Position numbers and translations under genes: made by a program
Assembly (NCBI RefSeq): GCF_021462225.1
Contig: NC_061804.1
Location: forward strand, 9,785,740 to 9,849,739
Direction: 5' to 3'
From: Girardinichthys multiradiatus
Lineage: Eukaryota > Chordata > Actinopteri > Cyprinodontiformes > Goodeidae
Length of the DNA stretch: 64,000 bases
Part shown: positions 10,407-21,151 of the stretch, piece after piece
How positions within the stretch are numbered: position 1 is the first letter of the stretch
Layout: each line of letters opens with the position of its first letter
The notes under the pieces: model-generated
Seen by the model: the letters and a program-made list of their open reading frames with translations, nothing else
What the model was told of the DNA's origin: nothing
The model's database searches: none

Positions 10407-10729
10407 AAGACCGCTTCTACAACTGCAGAAACATATATAACAACAGCAATGTTCCTGAAATGTGCACGGTCCTAATAAATGCAAGATGAATTTGGTGGTA
10501 ACTGTGATAAACAATACATTCTGAACTTCTTTTTACACAGTGCTGAGGACTATCTATTGCTTTACTAAAACTAAAAATATGGAGCTTTAAGTAATCATCA
10601 CTCCAGTGTCGCCTTTCTGTGCAATATAGTTGCAATATAGAGGTGTCATATCTCCTGCACATTTGTGCTACTGCTGTGTAATTTAAATGAATGTGCCAAA
10701 GTTGACAGTTTTATTTTATATTGCAAGGA
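10407..10729. other. No gene recognised
   Basis: AT-rich; nothing supported. Confidence 0.4.
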
Positions 10730-11944
10730 GAACTGGGACAAGGCCTGTGGACTGGGAGACTGGGATTGTGTTCCCAATCTTTAGGAAAGCTAACTAAAGG
10801 TCTTCTCATTCTCTCTTGAAGATCTAACCCCAGGGTGTTGGAAAGGAGGTTCAGGCTGATTATCAAACTTCTGATTCAAGAGGAGCAGTGTGAGCTCTCA
10901 TCCTGGCTGTGGAACAATGGACCAAATCTTTACTCTTGTGTACTTCCTGAGTGGGTCATTGGAGATTGGCTGTCCAGTCCACATGTGTTTTGTGGATCTG
11001 TGTGTGGAGCCGGTGGCACTTTTATGGGCTTTGTGTTGCTTGTATAACCAAAATCTGCGTTCTTGGAACAAATTCGAGTTTGTTTCCAGCATAGGGTGGA
11101 CTCTGCCAGGGCGGCCTTTATTGCTGATCCTGTTTTTGGTGTTCATGGACAAGATATCGAGGTGTCGTTGTGAGGAGAATGTTGTCTGGTTTACAAAGTT
11201 CAGGATCTGATGTTTGTATCCTGCAGATGATATGGTTCCCTTAATGTCTTCAGGCCATGACCTCTCAGCGTGCGCTAGAGTGGTTTACAGCCAAGTGTGG
11301 AGCAATCAGGGTGAGCTCCTCTAAGTTTGGTTTCCACCAGAAAATGGGTAACTGCTTCTTCTGGGTCTGGGGTCTAACTTTGTCTAAAGTGGAGAATTTT
11401 AAGTGTCTCTGAGTGATGGTTGGATGGAGCAGGGGATAGATAGACAGACTGGTGCCTTGTCTGTTGTAATTTTGACAATGCTTCAATCTGTCATGGTGAG
11501 GAAACAACTGAACCTAAAAGCAACACTCTGGATTTACCGGATCCGTCCATATTCCAAAATTAACCTAAACAGAAGCGACTTAAAAAAGCTTCATTCATAG
11601 ACTGGCTGGCTCAGCCTTGGAGATAAGGCTTCGAGCTCCATCACACGAAAAACCGCTGACTCTCTGTATTGAAAGGAGTCAGTTGAGGTGGTTTAGTAAC
11701 CTGATCAGAAGGCCTCTTGAGTGCCTCCTTTTGGAGATTCTCCAGGGATAGTTTACTGGAGAGAGCCATGGGGCAAACCCAAATAACACTGGGGGACTAT
11801 GTTTCACTTCAAGTCTGGAAAAACCTTCAGATCCACTAGAATGAGCTGGAGATTCTGGCTGGGGAGATGTTCGGACCTCGTACCCTCTTACCCACCTCGG
11901 ATAAGCAGTGAACAGTGTACCCACAGTCCAAAAACATGACTGTT
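10730..11944 (+). mobile_element. RTE-group LINE remnant (Rex3-like)
   Basis: Plus-strand reverse transcriptase remnant in several frames. Recognisable pieces in order: LERRFRLIIKLLIQEEQC at 10838-10890; CGTMDQIFTL and VHMCFVDL at 10905-11000; LILFLVFMDKISR around 11130; a degenerate DDM region near 11225; SKFGFHQKMG near 11320; GWMEQGIDRQTGA near 11425; and the GAVEVV/EC...LEIL-like C-terminal part near 11690-11750. These follow the order of fish RTE LINE proteins. Many stops and deletions make it non-functional. The 5' part is absent and the 3' end is the ATGG tail. Confidence 0.75.
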
Positions 11945-12016
11945 ATGGATGGATGGATGGATGGATGGATGGATGGATGGATGGATGAATGGATGGATGG
12001 ATGGATGGATGGATGG
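11945..12016. repeat. (ATGG)n tail of the RTE LINE
   Basis: About 18 tetranucleotide units with one variant. RTE LINEs of fish characteristically end in such tandem tails, so this marks the element's 3' end. Confidence 0.9.
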
Positions 12017-12032
12017 AAATATCTAAGTGTAG

Positions 12033-12125
12033 CCTTACCACACTATGCAGACACTGTGTACACCCTTGAAGATTTACTACCCTCAGCATGCTGAATGCTT
12101 GGAGTGGTGATAAAGCTGGCCATGA
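12033..12125 (+). repeat. Dispersed repeat, copy 1
   Basis: Contains CACTATGCAGACACTGTGT and CTCAGCATGCTGAATGCTT. A second copy with the same blocks in the same order lies at about 60705-60795. I do not recognise the family. Confidence 0.6.
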
Positions 12126-12430
12126 TTTCTAAGTCACTCAGCTAATAATTATATAACTACTCAGAAGTATTCATAGACAGGAGCATATATAACACTGAGC
12201 TTTCAAACCAAATGATCAGGAAACAATTTTGCTTTACACAGAAAAAGAAAAAAACTAGATGAGATGATGATGTCACCGCAGAAATTAACTTACTCTGTGC
12301 TTAATGGATCATTCCATGGAAGATAACTCCCATAAAGGCTCAAAAAAGTATGAAACGGTAAAGGATCTAAATGACCAGCACCCAGCAGAGGCACATCATA
12401 AACGATACTACATACCTGTAGTTTCGTATA
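12126..12430. other. No gene recognised
   Basis: AT-rich flank. The open frame that continues into the LINE begins here (ATG at 12304), but the first 43 or so codons have no LINE similarity to the second copy and are an accidental extension. Confidence 0.5.
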
Positions 12431-14104
12431 CCTGTCTGAATGGCTTCTACTGCAGACATGACAAGAAGCCATTCACACCTCAAACCATCTCCTCCACATC
12501 CCATTCAGGAACAAATTCCTCCCATAAAGCTACCAATCCCCTACCTTCAGATCCTCTGACTGCACTAAAGATCTCCGAGGAAGATGTAAACAGGCTCTTT
12601 CAGCGCATGAAAACAAAGAAAGCTGGAGGACCTGATAACGTCTCCCCATCATGCCTGAAAGCCTGCGCAAATCAACTCGCTCTGATCTTCACAAGGATCT
12701 TCAACAAATCACTGGAGAAGTGTGAGGTCCCCTCCTGCCTCAAACGATCCACCATCATCCCAGTGCCCAAGAAACACACCATCCTGGGATTAAATGACTA
12801 CAGGCCTGTAGCCCTGACGTCTGTGGTCATGAAATCCTTTGAGCGGCTGGTGTTGAAGCACCTGAAAGACATCACAGGCCCCCTGCTGGACCCCCTGCAG
12901 TTTGCTTACCAAGCAAACAGGTCGGCAAATGATGCTGTTAACTTAGGTCTACACTTCATCCTGCAACACCTCGACCACCCAGGGACGTACGCCAGGATCC
13001 TGTTTGTAGACTTCAGCTCAGCCTTCAACACCATCATACCAGACATCCTCCACCAGAGGCTCACCCAGCTCAACGTCCCAGCCTCCACCTGTCAGTGGAT
13101 CAACAGCTTCCTGACGGACCGACAGCAGCAGGTGAGACTGGGGAGCATCTTCTCCCGATCCAGATCAATAAGTACTGGTGCCCCCCAGGGATGTGTTCTA
13201 TCCCCACTCCTCTTCTCTCTGTACACAAATGACTGCACCTCATCGGACTCGTCCGTGAAACTCCTTAAGTTTGCAGACGACACCACTGTCATTGGACTGA
13301 TCCAGGACGGCGATGAGTCTGCATACAGACAGCAGTTGGATCGGCTGGTACACTGGTGCGGTCAGAACTACCTTGAACTCAACCCAGTCAAGACTGTGGA
13401 AATGGTGGTGGACTTTCGGAGAACACCACCCCCATACACCCCCCTCACCATCCTCAACAACACCGTGTTAGCTGTGGATCACTTCAGGTTCCTAGGAACC
13501 ACCATCTCTGAGGACCTGAGATGGTCTTCACTCATAGACACTGTTCGAAAGAAGGCCCAACAGAGACTGTACTTCCTGAGGCAACTCAAGAAGTTCAACC
13601 TTCCACGGGAGCTGCTGGTCATCTTCTACACTGCCATCATTCAATCTGTCTTGTCTTCAACCATCTCAGTGTGGTTTGGCTCATCCACAAAACAGGACAG
13701 GTCCAGACTGCAACAAATAATCAGGACTGCAGAGAGAATAATCAGGGCTGACCTTCCCTCCATCCAGGACTTATACAGCTCTAGGGTCAGGAAAAGAGCT
13801 GCTAAAATCTCTGCAGACCCCACACACCCTGCACATAAACTGTTCAGAGCTTTACCTTCAGGCCGCCGCTACAGAGCACTGTTTACTAAAACCAGCCGCC
13901 ACAGAGACAGTTTCTTCCCCCAGGCTGTTTCTCTGTTGAACATTCAATAGTTGCAAATGCACCTTTTTATTAGATATGTGTATATTGTACATTGTAAATA
14001 TGTATATTCTGTAATGCAAAAACAGAACAAAAGAGCAAAGTGTACCGGAGTCAAATTCCTTGTTTGTATGTACGAACTTGGCAATAAAGCTGATTCTGAT
14101 TCTG
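12431..14104 (+). mobile_element. CR1/L2-group LINE, 5'-truncated (copy A)
   Basis: Similarity to the fuller copy at 21012-24048 begins sharply at about 12433 and continues to the 3' end, where the element finishes with CTTGGCAATAAAGC and a short GATTCT repeat tail. The whole endonuclease half is missing, as usual for incomplete reverse transcription. No clear target duplication is visible. Confidence 0.85.
12433..13950 (+). pseudogene. LINE reverse transcriptase, partial but open
   Basis: About 505 codons of LINE reverse transcriptase without a stop. Visible blocks in order: [73 protein letters not shown] (catalytic FADD at about 13270-13281), and [15 protein letters not shown], then the C-terminal [19 protein letters not shown] and [20 protein letters not shown] regions. 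In the family this enzyme copies its own RNA at a nicked target. The apurinic-type endonuclease is gone, so this copy cannot mobilise itself. The open frame starts upstream in non-LINE sequence. The intact state suggests a fairly young insertion. Confidence 0.85.
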
Positions 14105-15879
14105 TAGTAGCAGACTTGATGTTTCACACAGTTTGTTCCATTTCTTCAGTTTGGAAACAAAAGCCTTTTCAGACATTCCAACATACATGGCAAAACAGCA
14201 GCCTTTGATACTGTCTGCTCACAATTTCCCCACAGAATCCCACTTCTCTGGGATGTAAACATTTATTTGTCGGCTACCTGTGTATGGAGTCCGCATCTTC
14301 TCACACCATCACACACAACAGCATCCCAAGTCCTTGACCCACATGTACAGAAAATTTGGCCCTGCGGGGCCACAGAGTGAACAATGAACTGGATCAAGAG
14401 GTTCACTTCCTCACACACTGTGGCTTCTTGGAAGCCAGATGGCCAATTTGGTCTGAACCAAAGAAAAATTATTCACCACACATCTTGTCCTCCATCTGAG
14501 TGGATGCAGTCACCCAACGCTGTGCAGAATAAACACCTCCTGCAGTGCACTCAGCAGTCAGGTGCAGCACGTTCACTGAACAATTACACACCCAGCAGTC
14601 GACTGTGACCCACAGGAGGACTTCCTTTCATAATTTCTGAAGGATTATCTGCAGCATTTTGTGCTCAGAATGTTTCTAATCAAACATATTGACATAAGGC
14701 AGGAAATTAGACTCTGAGAGAATTTGTTGAAGCGACGCTGACATCGAACTCATCAGGCGTATTTTTGAGTAGTATCATAGTTAGAAAACAGTTATTGCAG
14801 AAACGTTTAGACTGATTTACAGGCAGTGACTGAAAACACGTTCATGTTTATTTTTCTACAGTTTATATAAATATCTAATTTTAACTGTAATTGTTGAAAG
14901 TTGATTAGTGTAATGGCCTGGCCCCTGATGAATGTCCAAGTCCTTGTTTAAATCTGTCTCTGTCTGGTATGTAGCTGTGGTGGGGACTTCATTAAAATCT
15001 AATTAAAGTTAATAGTGTTGCCTGAAGACTGTGAAATTTGCAGACTTTAACTCACTATCAGCACATTCTTTTTGTGTAATGTAATGCTGTCCTGAGGTCA
15101 TTAAACTCATTTTCCCATAGATAACACAGAAGACTCCACACTGCGGGGTTTTAGTGAGGATGGAGGCTGTCACACATGTGAAATCTCTAAAACTGATGGA
15201 TCTGATGCATTTCACCGGACTGAAACACAGAAGATGCCCTCACACAGGTTCTGCAGATATAACTCAGAGCAGAGACTGATAAGTTTACAGCTTCAGGGCG
15301 TAGCAGAAGCCAGAAGGCTGAAACCCTCACATTGTTCACCTGACAGGGTTGAAATATCCCGTATCATCCTCTGTTTCTTTCTCAGTTGTTTCTGTCTGCC
15401 TCCTCCAGCTGTCTTTATGCTCTCATTGTTAGTTTTACTGCTGCCATTGTTGGTGCCCGTTGGTCACTGCTATTTCCAGTTTCCCCTGGTTACCATTTCA
15501 CTTTTAAATCATGGTGCGCGCCCACGCTGAGCCGAGGTGTAAACAAGCAAATAAAACAAAGCTGCTGTGGAGTACAGGAAAACAACATAGGCTTTAAATA
15601 GACAGAAATGAGGCTTCATTCTGTTACCGGAGGTCATACCTATGTTCTCTGTGCAGATGGTGTGCTCCTCCTGTGGAACATGACTAACACTGATAAACAA
15701 GAGAATGCATGAAAATTGTTCACAGTATTTTTCCCCTTACGGGTTTCTTCTGATGAAGCTTTTTTGTCGTACTTAAATGTTTCTGCTCATCAAACTAATT
15801 TGTTAAAACAAAAAACTAACCAAAGTAAGCGGAAAGAGTAAGTGTCCCCTATACCTTGTAAAAGGTGGTGCCACAAGCA
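14105..15879. other. No gene recognised
   Basis: Mixed-composition sequence with small opposing open frames (for example near 14384, 15234, 15509). None shows a domain or convincing splice context. Confidence 0.4.
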
Positions 15880-16257
15880 TTAGTGTCAGCTGGCGAAGAG
15901 TATTTTAGTGCGCTGTGGAGACATTTTGGCCTACTCTTCTTTGCAGAATTGTTTCCATTCTGCCACTGTTTAGGGCGATGCCAAAGCATGTCAATTTAAG
16001 TCTAAAATGTTACTAGGCCACTCCAAACCCTTAACTTTTTTTCAGCAGTTCAGATGTGGACCCAGGTGTGCTTGAGGTTGAGGTCATATACATTCACCTT
16101 TAGGATTTTTTGGATAGCATTTTTCTCTCAATAAATAAAGTAATCATTTCAAAGCTACATTTCCTATCTACTATGGTTTTCTTTAACATTAACTTTTATT
16201 TGGTGTGAAACATTTAAGTGCGACAAGAAGGGGGCAATTACTTTTTGCAGTTCTGTA
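15880..16257 (-). mobile_element. Tc1/mariner deletion remnant
   Basis: Contains ATTTTGGCCTACTCTTCTTT, ATTCTGCCACTG and GGCCACTCCAAACCCTTAA, the complement of a fish Tc1 C-terminal and middle region, then jumps to AGGGGGCAATTACTTTTT near the right end, which resembles that family's terminus. Most of the transposase is deleted. It appears to belong to the same family as the remnant at 1076-2440. Confidence 0.65.
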
Positions 16258-16349
16258 TTCTGTTTATTTAAAACACAAATTACCTAAATTAAGAAAAATA
16301 CAATTTCTTAACCAGTAAAAACCGAAATCTTAATCTGTTCTAAAGCCCG

Positions 16350-16800
16350 GAGAGAAAACCTGAAAGCTTCAAGCTCTTGATATGACCCTAAATACTAAAT
16401 GTGAAAACCTAGTAGACCTCAAGTTTCACGCTTACATTAAATATAGAACTAAAACTGAATTTCATCATCCTAAAAATATTAAGGCCTTTTCTCTCTTGAG
16501 CCAACACAGAGACATTTATACATTTTTTATAATCCGCTGATTAGATTCCTCCAGTGTCATTTTGTCTCACATCAAGAAACCGCTTTATAACTTCAGCTAC
16601 TGCAAAACTGAGCTGCAAGGACCCCAGGAAGAGGCCGTGTCACACCAATGTCATCAGATTTTAGATCCAGAAAACCTTAAAATCTAGAAAGTATGAAGGA
16701 GAAATAAATCCTTGTTAGCCTTTCCATTTTCTTTGTACTATAATCTCTGGAGGACCTGCTGCAAACTGAGTTTCCCATTTGGGGCAATAAAGGATGATGA
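16350..16800 (+). mobile_element. LINE 3' fragment (CR1/L2 group)
   Basis: Degenerate plus-strand reverse transcriptase C-terminus: DLKFHAYIKYRTKTEF followed by HHPKNIKAFSLLS, which corresponds to the region just upstream of the RLDYCNALLSG motif. The 3' end has GAGTTTCCCATTTGGGGCAATAAAGG followed by a short GAT repeat, typical of LINE tails. Confidence 0.5.
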
Positions 16801-18176
16801 TGATGACTCCAGTCACCTTAAAAAGTTTCAAATCAAAATGCCTCACCTCTATTTGTTTTGTAGGAATTGTTTCTGGTAGTGTGGCACGTTTGTTAAAAAC
16901 TGTTATTTCTCAGCATGGGATTTGTCCCTCACTGAACTGTTTTACTCAAAGATTGGATTTTTCTAAACTTTTCAGAGTGACGTTATGCTACTGCAATGAA
17001 TGTTTTGATTTAATTTGTTCCAAGGATTGTTTCACATCTTTACCAGGAATATTTCAACGTGTGGCTGAGCAGGGTGATCGGATCACAACAGCCACAGCTT
17101 TGCTGTGCAGAAACATTTGAGAAAAGATGTTGAATTTAACAGATATGTGCCAGTGTAATCACAAAAATTTACATTTCTTGAGCTGATTTAATTGGAAATT
17201 TCAGAATCCAATCAATGCATAAATTTTGCCTTAAAAAATATTGGTTAGCCTCTGAGTTTAAATTTTGGTGGGTCTCTTTCCCTGAAGGCAGGTCAGGAGA
17301 GTTCACCAGGAACACGGTTTGTACGTTGTAGAAATGTGATTATTACAGCAACTTTAATTGGCACGAAAATCAATATTTGCTGAGTTGTCCAGCTCAGGGC
17401 AAGATAGGGTCATTGGAGAGAAAGAATAGTTCATTTTTTCTCATATTCAAGGACATCAGTGTTGAATAAATCTATGTGGGCCTGGAAGGAGAAACATTGT
17501 GGTTGAACCGAAAAGACTATTCCGGAATCCAAATGTATTACAGCTGGGAAAGAAATGCATCAGTCAGTGAAATGTTTAACCTTAATTTTAGGCCTAGTTT
17601 CCACTTTGCTACATAAATGGGTCCAAAACTCCTTTATTAATATTTGAATATAAAGGGTTTTTTTTCCCTGAAGTAATCATTTAAGTCTAAAATGTCCTCT
17701 GTTTGCTGATGCCAAGCTGGCTAAAGAGCTACTGCTGCTATATTATTTAAAAAAAACTACGGATTGCTGCTGAAGCATTACTCACTCAGCAAAACAGTGA
17801 GAAAACAGTAACCGGCTGGCAGCTGCACATCACCCTATAAAAACCAGTCTGGACAATGAAAACCACAGCAGCCGCTGCTTTGTCACAGCTGCCTGTGGTG
17901 ACCAGGGAGAGCTGCAAAAATGGATTAGGAGTAACACCTCATGCCAATAAACAATCATAACCCAGGGGTGTTTGAAGTGAAAAATGCTGCATATGACTGA
18001 TTGACACAGAAACTTTCATAAACAATAACTTTACAGCAGCAAAGAACATTATATCTGAGATGTTAAAAAAACATTAAGCAATAAAGACGCAAGTTTGAAT
18101 AGTTAAATAAACCTAATATTACGAGGATTTCATCCAAATTTAACACTAAATCCTACTTGCAGTCACTTATGGTGCC
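16801..18176. other. No gene recognised
   Basis: AT-rich. A 108-codon open frame (16794-17120) starts within the LINE tail and has no recognisable motif; I do not call it a gene. Confidence 0.45.
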
Positions 18177-18315
18177 TATCTCCAGCGGTCATTGGCCGGG
18201 TCCACCCTGGACAGGTTGTGAGTCCATCACAGGGCACCAGAGAGACAAACAACCAAGCACGTGTACCTCTACCTGAGGGCAATTTAGAGGCCAGCTTACC
18301 TAACAGTCATGTTTT
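18177..18315 (-). repeat. Common fish repeat, RTE 3'-region type
   Basis: Contains ATCTCCAGCGGTCATTGG, CACCCTGGACAGGTTGTGAG and CAGTCATGTTTTTGG. The same blocks occur at 33483-33743, 40250-40535, 54400-54735 and 57000-57095, where tetranucleotide tails mark the 3' end. Orientation given relative to those tails. Confidence 0.65.
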
Positions 18316-18985
18316 TGGCAACTGTGTAAATATAGATTTACCCAATAAATTAAGTCCTTGAAGCAGATGGGTATCATGTCAAAATTTATCCACATCCTTG
18401 GAAAAAAGATGTCTTCCTGCATGCCTAATGCTATATAACAATAATACTTCTTTCAACAGCCTAAAAGATTTAAATAGAATCTGTATTTATTAGTAACAGT
18501 GACTAACAGGAGGGTAAAACCTACAAGACTTGAATTGAAATTAACCTCAATCTACATTTAAAACACTGCTGTTTTGATTGTCTGTGAATAACTGCCACCT
18601 TTGGGAATACTGCATTCTTGACATTTTAATGTGATCACTTTATTTATTGGTTTGAGGTTAATGGTGTTAGCGACGGCACTTGGAGCTGTCAGTCAGCTCA
18701 CAGGGGACGGTTTTCATGGGAGATCAATCTTGGCGCTTGTAGCCTGGCTTTTAGAGGATAGAGAAGAAACTGGATCTCATCATGCATGTGAGCTGTTAAA
18801 AAGGTCTGTCACCGGGTCTGCTGGAGATATAGTTTGTATTCCATGAATCTGGTTTCTGCAGGTTTTAGATGGTGAGAAAAGCCAAGAGAAAAATGTCTGA
18901 ATTTGAGAAGCAGTTTATTTTAATAAGGCTGCCTTCAGTTTTCTCCCAATTGATTCATTGATGTTTTATTAAAGAGAAAAAGCTT
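18316..18985. other. No gene recognised
   Basis: AT-rich. Nothing supported. Confidence 0.4.
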
Positions 18986-19174
18986 GAGAGCGGTGGTGGC
19001 ACAGGAGTAAAGCCTCCCACCTGTGTATGGAAGCCTTCGTCCTCGGGTCTGAGTCACATCCCCCTGTTGATGTTTGCCACATGTCTTCCCCTTCTCTCCA
19101 CCCCATTTCCTGTCAGATTACTTTCGAAAAATTTTAGAAAAATAAAGGCCACTAGTGTCTTAAAGGGAAAAAAC
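18986..19174 (+). mobile_element. tRNA-derived SINE, copy 1
   Basis: Head with a box-A-like segment (GGTGGCACAGGAG), then GTATGGAAGCC and a degenerate box B (GGGTCTGAGTC), then the body block CCACATGTCTTCCCCTTCTC and a tail AAATAAAGGCCACTAG. Two further copies lie at 33107-33275 and 47875-48035 in reverse orientation. Such SINEs are transcribed by RNA polymerase III and moved by LINE enzymes. Confidence 0.7.
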
Positions 19175-19289
19175 CAATTAAAGACAGACTGAATTTATTT
19201 TCATTCATAATATAACTGAATAATCACATTTATTAGAAAGCTGAGATCAGTTTCACTAACCACCCCCAGACCGGCTTTGTTCCCAATTT

Positions 19290-19830
19290 TCTGAATCAAG
19301 AAATTACTCGAAATTACTAATTATTACCATAACCTATGTGACAACACGAAGTAGGCTGCCAGATCTCTAAAAGCAGCACATCATGCATGATTATCCACAA
19401 ATGGAGAGAATATGGAGCACTGGTGAACCTTATCAGGAGAGGCTGACTGACCAGTATTACTCCAGGAGTGCATCTTCAACTCATTCAGGAGGTCACCAAA
19501 GAACCCAGAGCAATATATAATGCCCTGCAGGGCTCACTGCCTCAGTTTAGGTCAGAGTTCATGATACAACATTACAAAAGAGAGACTGGGCAAAAATGGG
19601 TTCCGGACCAGAACCACAGACCAAAAAGAATACAAGGACCCGTTTTACATTTTCCAAAAGTATCTTGATGATCCCCAAGACTTTTGATGAAATATTCTGT
19701 GGACTGATGAGACAAAACCCTTTTCAGAAGGTGCGTTTTCCATCACATCCGGTGTAAAACTAACTCAGCCTTTCAGAAAAACATCAAACCTACAGTCAAA
19801 CATGGTGGCGGTAGTGTCATGGTCCTGACA
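19290..19830 (+). mobile_element. Tc1/mariner remnant, N-terminal half
   Basis: Plus-strand transposase fragment. A DNA-binding region precedes LIQEVTKEPRAIYNALQGSL, then the region around TGQKW, a frame change, DDPQDF, and ends at VKHGGGSVMV. It stops abruptly at about 19830 where a different, oppositely oriented Tc1 fragment begins. Several stops and frameshifts are present. Confidence 0.75.
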
Positions 19831-20520
19831 ATACCCCATAGGGGGTTCAGGTCAGGCCAGTTTGCTGGCCAATCAACAACAGTACCACCATGGTACCAAG
19901 TACTGCTGGAAAATGAAATCAGCTTCTCCATAAAGCTTGTCAGCAGAAGAAAGCATGAGGTGCTCTAAAATGGCCTAGTAGATGGCTGTGTTGACTGTGG
20001 ACTTCAGAAAACCCAGTGGACGGGAACCAACAGATGACATGGCACCTGAAACCATCACTCACTGTGGAAACTTCACACTGGACTTCAAGCAGTGTAGATT
20101 CTATGCCTCTCCACTCTTCCTCCAAACTCTGGGATTTCCACATGAAATAAAATATTTACTGTCATCCGAATAAAGGACTTCACAGTCCATTTTCTCCTTG
20201 GCCCAGGTGAGCTGCTTCTGTCTCTAGTTCCTGAGTGGTTTACCACAAGTAACCTGAAAGTTGCACCCATCTCCTGGAAATGTCTGTGTGGAAGATGTTC
20301 AATCTCTGACTCTTGCTGCAGTCCAAACCTTGTGAATCTGCCCCCAAACTCTTCAATGGGATTTCCTTCACAATCCTCTCATAGCTTTAGTTTTTCTTGT
20401 TGCATTTGCACCCTTTTCTAGCATACGTTTTCCTTCCACTTAACTTTTGACTAAAATGCTAAGATCATTGCTAAGCTCTATCCCAATGACCTTCAGCCAA
20501 TCTTCCTGTTGTTGTGACTA
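19831..20520 (-). mobile_element. Tc1/mariner remnant, second family
   Basis: Minus-strand Tc1 fragment of a family related to the intact pair at 51-56 kb. The complement carries PDLNP-like sequence near 19840-19860, a catalytic-domain region (about 19870-20090), W-T-V-SFIRMTV near 20170-20190 and the GRKRM-CKCN-like basic segment near 20400-20440. Stops and indels are common. The first catalytic aspartate context is poorly preserved. Confidence 0.7.
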
Positions 20521-20582
20521 CAAATCTGTAAATATTATTTAATATTAATAATTTAATATTTTATCAAATCATATTTTGGTCT

Positions 20583-21010
20583 GTTAAGGGTTATCCTGTG
20601 AATACCATCCCAGTAAGGCGATGGTATTAGGACAAAATCAAAAGGGTGAGCCAAGCTCTGACATTATTGAACAGCAAAACTCTGCACACATGGAATAAAT
20701 TCACACGATTTCTTAAAATACAAGAATTTATTAACAAAAATAAGTCAACTCAAAGTCAAACATATTTCAATCAACAAACTCTTTACTATGCTAAAACAAT
20801 CCAACTAAACTACCAAGCAGAATTAAAGAATAACGAAGACTAATGGGCTAAGTACAATATAAACAAGTTGATTAAAGATGATTGAAAATCATGACCAAAA
20901 GAGTGATGCAACATTACTATGCAATGTTTATGTTTGAGAACCAATGATTATCTTGAAGAATCTGGAAGTGAAGTTAAGTTATTCTTGGAACCAACTTAGA
21001 CAATAATCAG
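20583..21010. repeat. Unclassified block, possible solo LTR
   Basis: About 430 bp between the Tc1 pair and the 3' border of LINE copy B. It begins TGTTAAGG and ends AATCA, compatible with TG...CA long terminal repeat ends, and contains TTTATTA (a polyadenylation signal on the minus strand). No target duplication was found. An ordinary AT-rich stretch is equally possible. Confidence 0.25.
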
Positions 21011-21151
21011 GAAGGAATTTGACTCCAGTACACTTTGCTCTCTGGTTTTGTTTTTGCATTACAGAATATACATATATACATTATACAAATATACACATTT
21101 ATAAATAAAAGGTGCATTTGCAACATCTGTATGCTGTTGTTTTGTACTCTA

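Noticed and set aside
11944..12016. CRISPR-like or satellite array
   Set aside because: It is a plain ATGG tetranucleotide tail of an RTE LINE with no spacers.
12420..14115. CTGTAGT at both borders of LINE copy A as a target duplication
   Set aside because: Only 7 bp, not placed exactly at both junctions, and easily a chance match.
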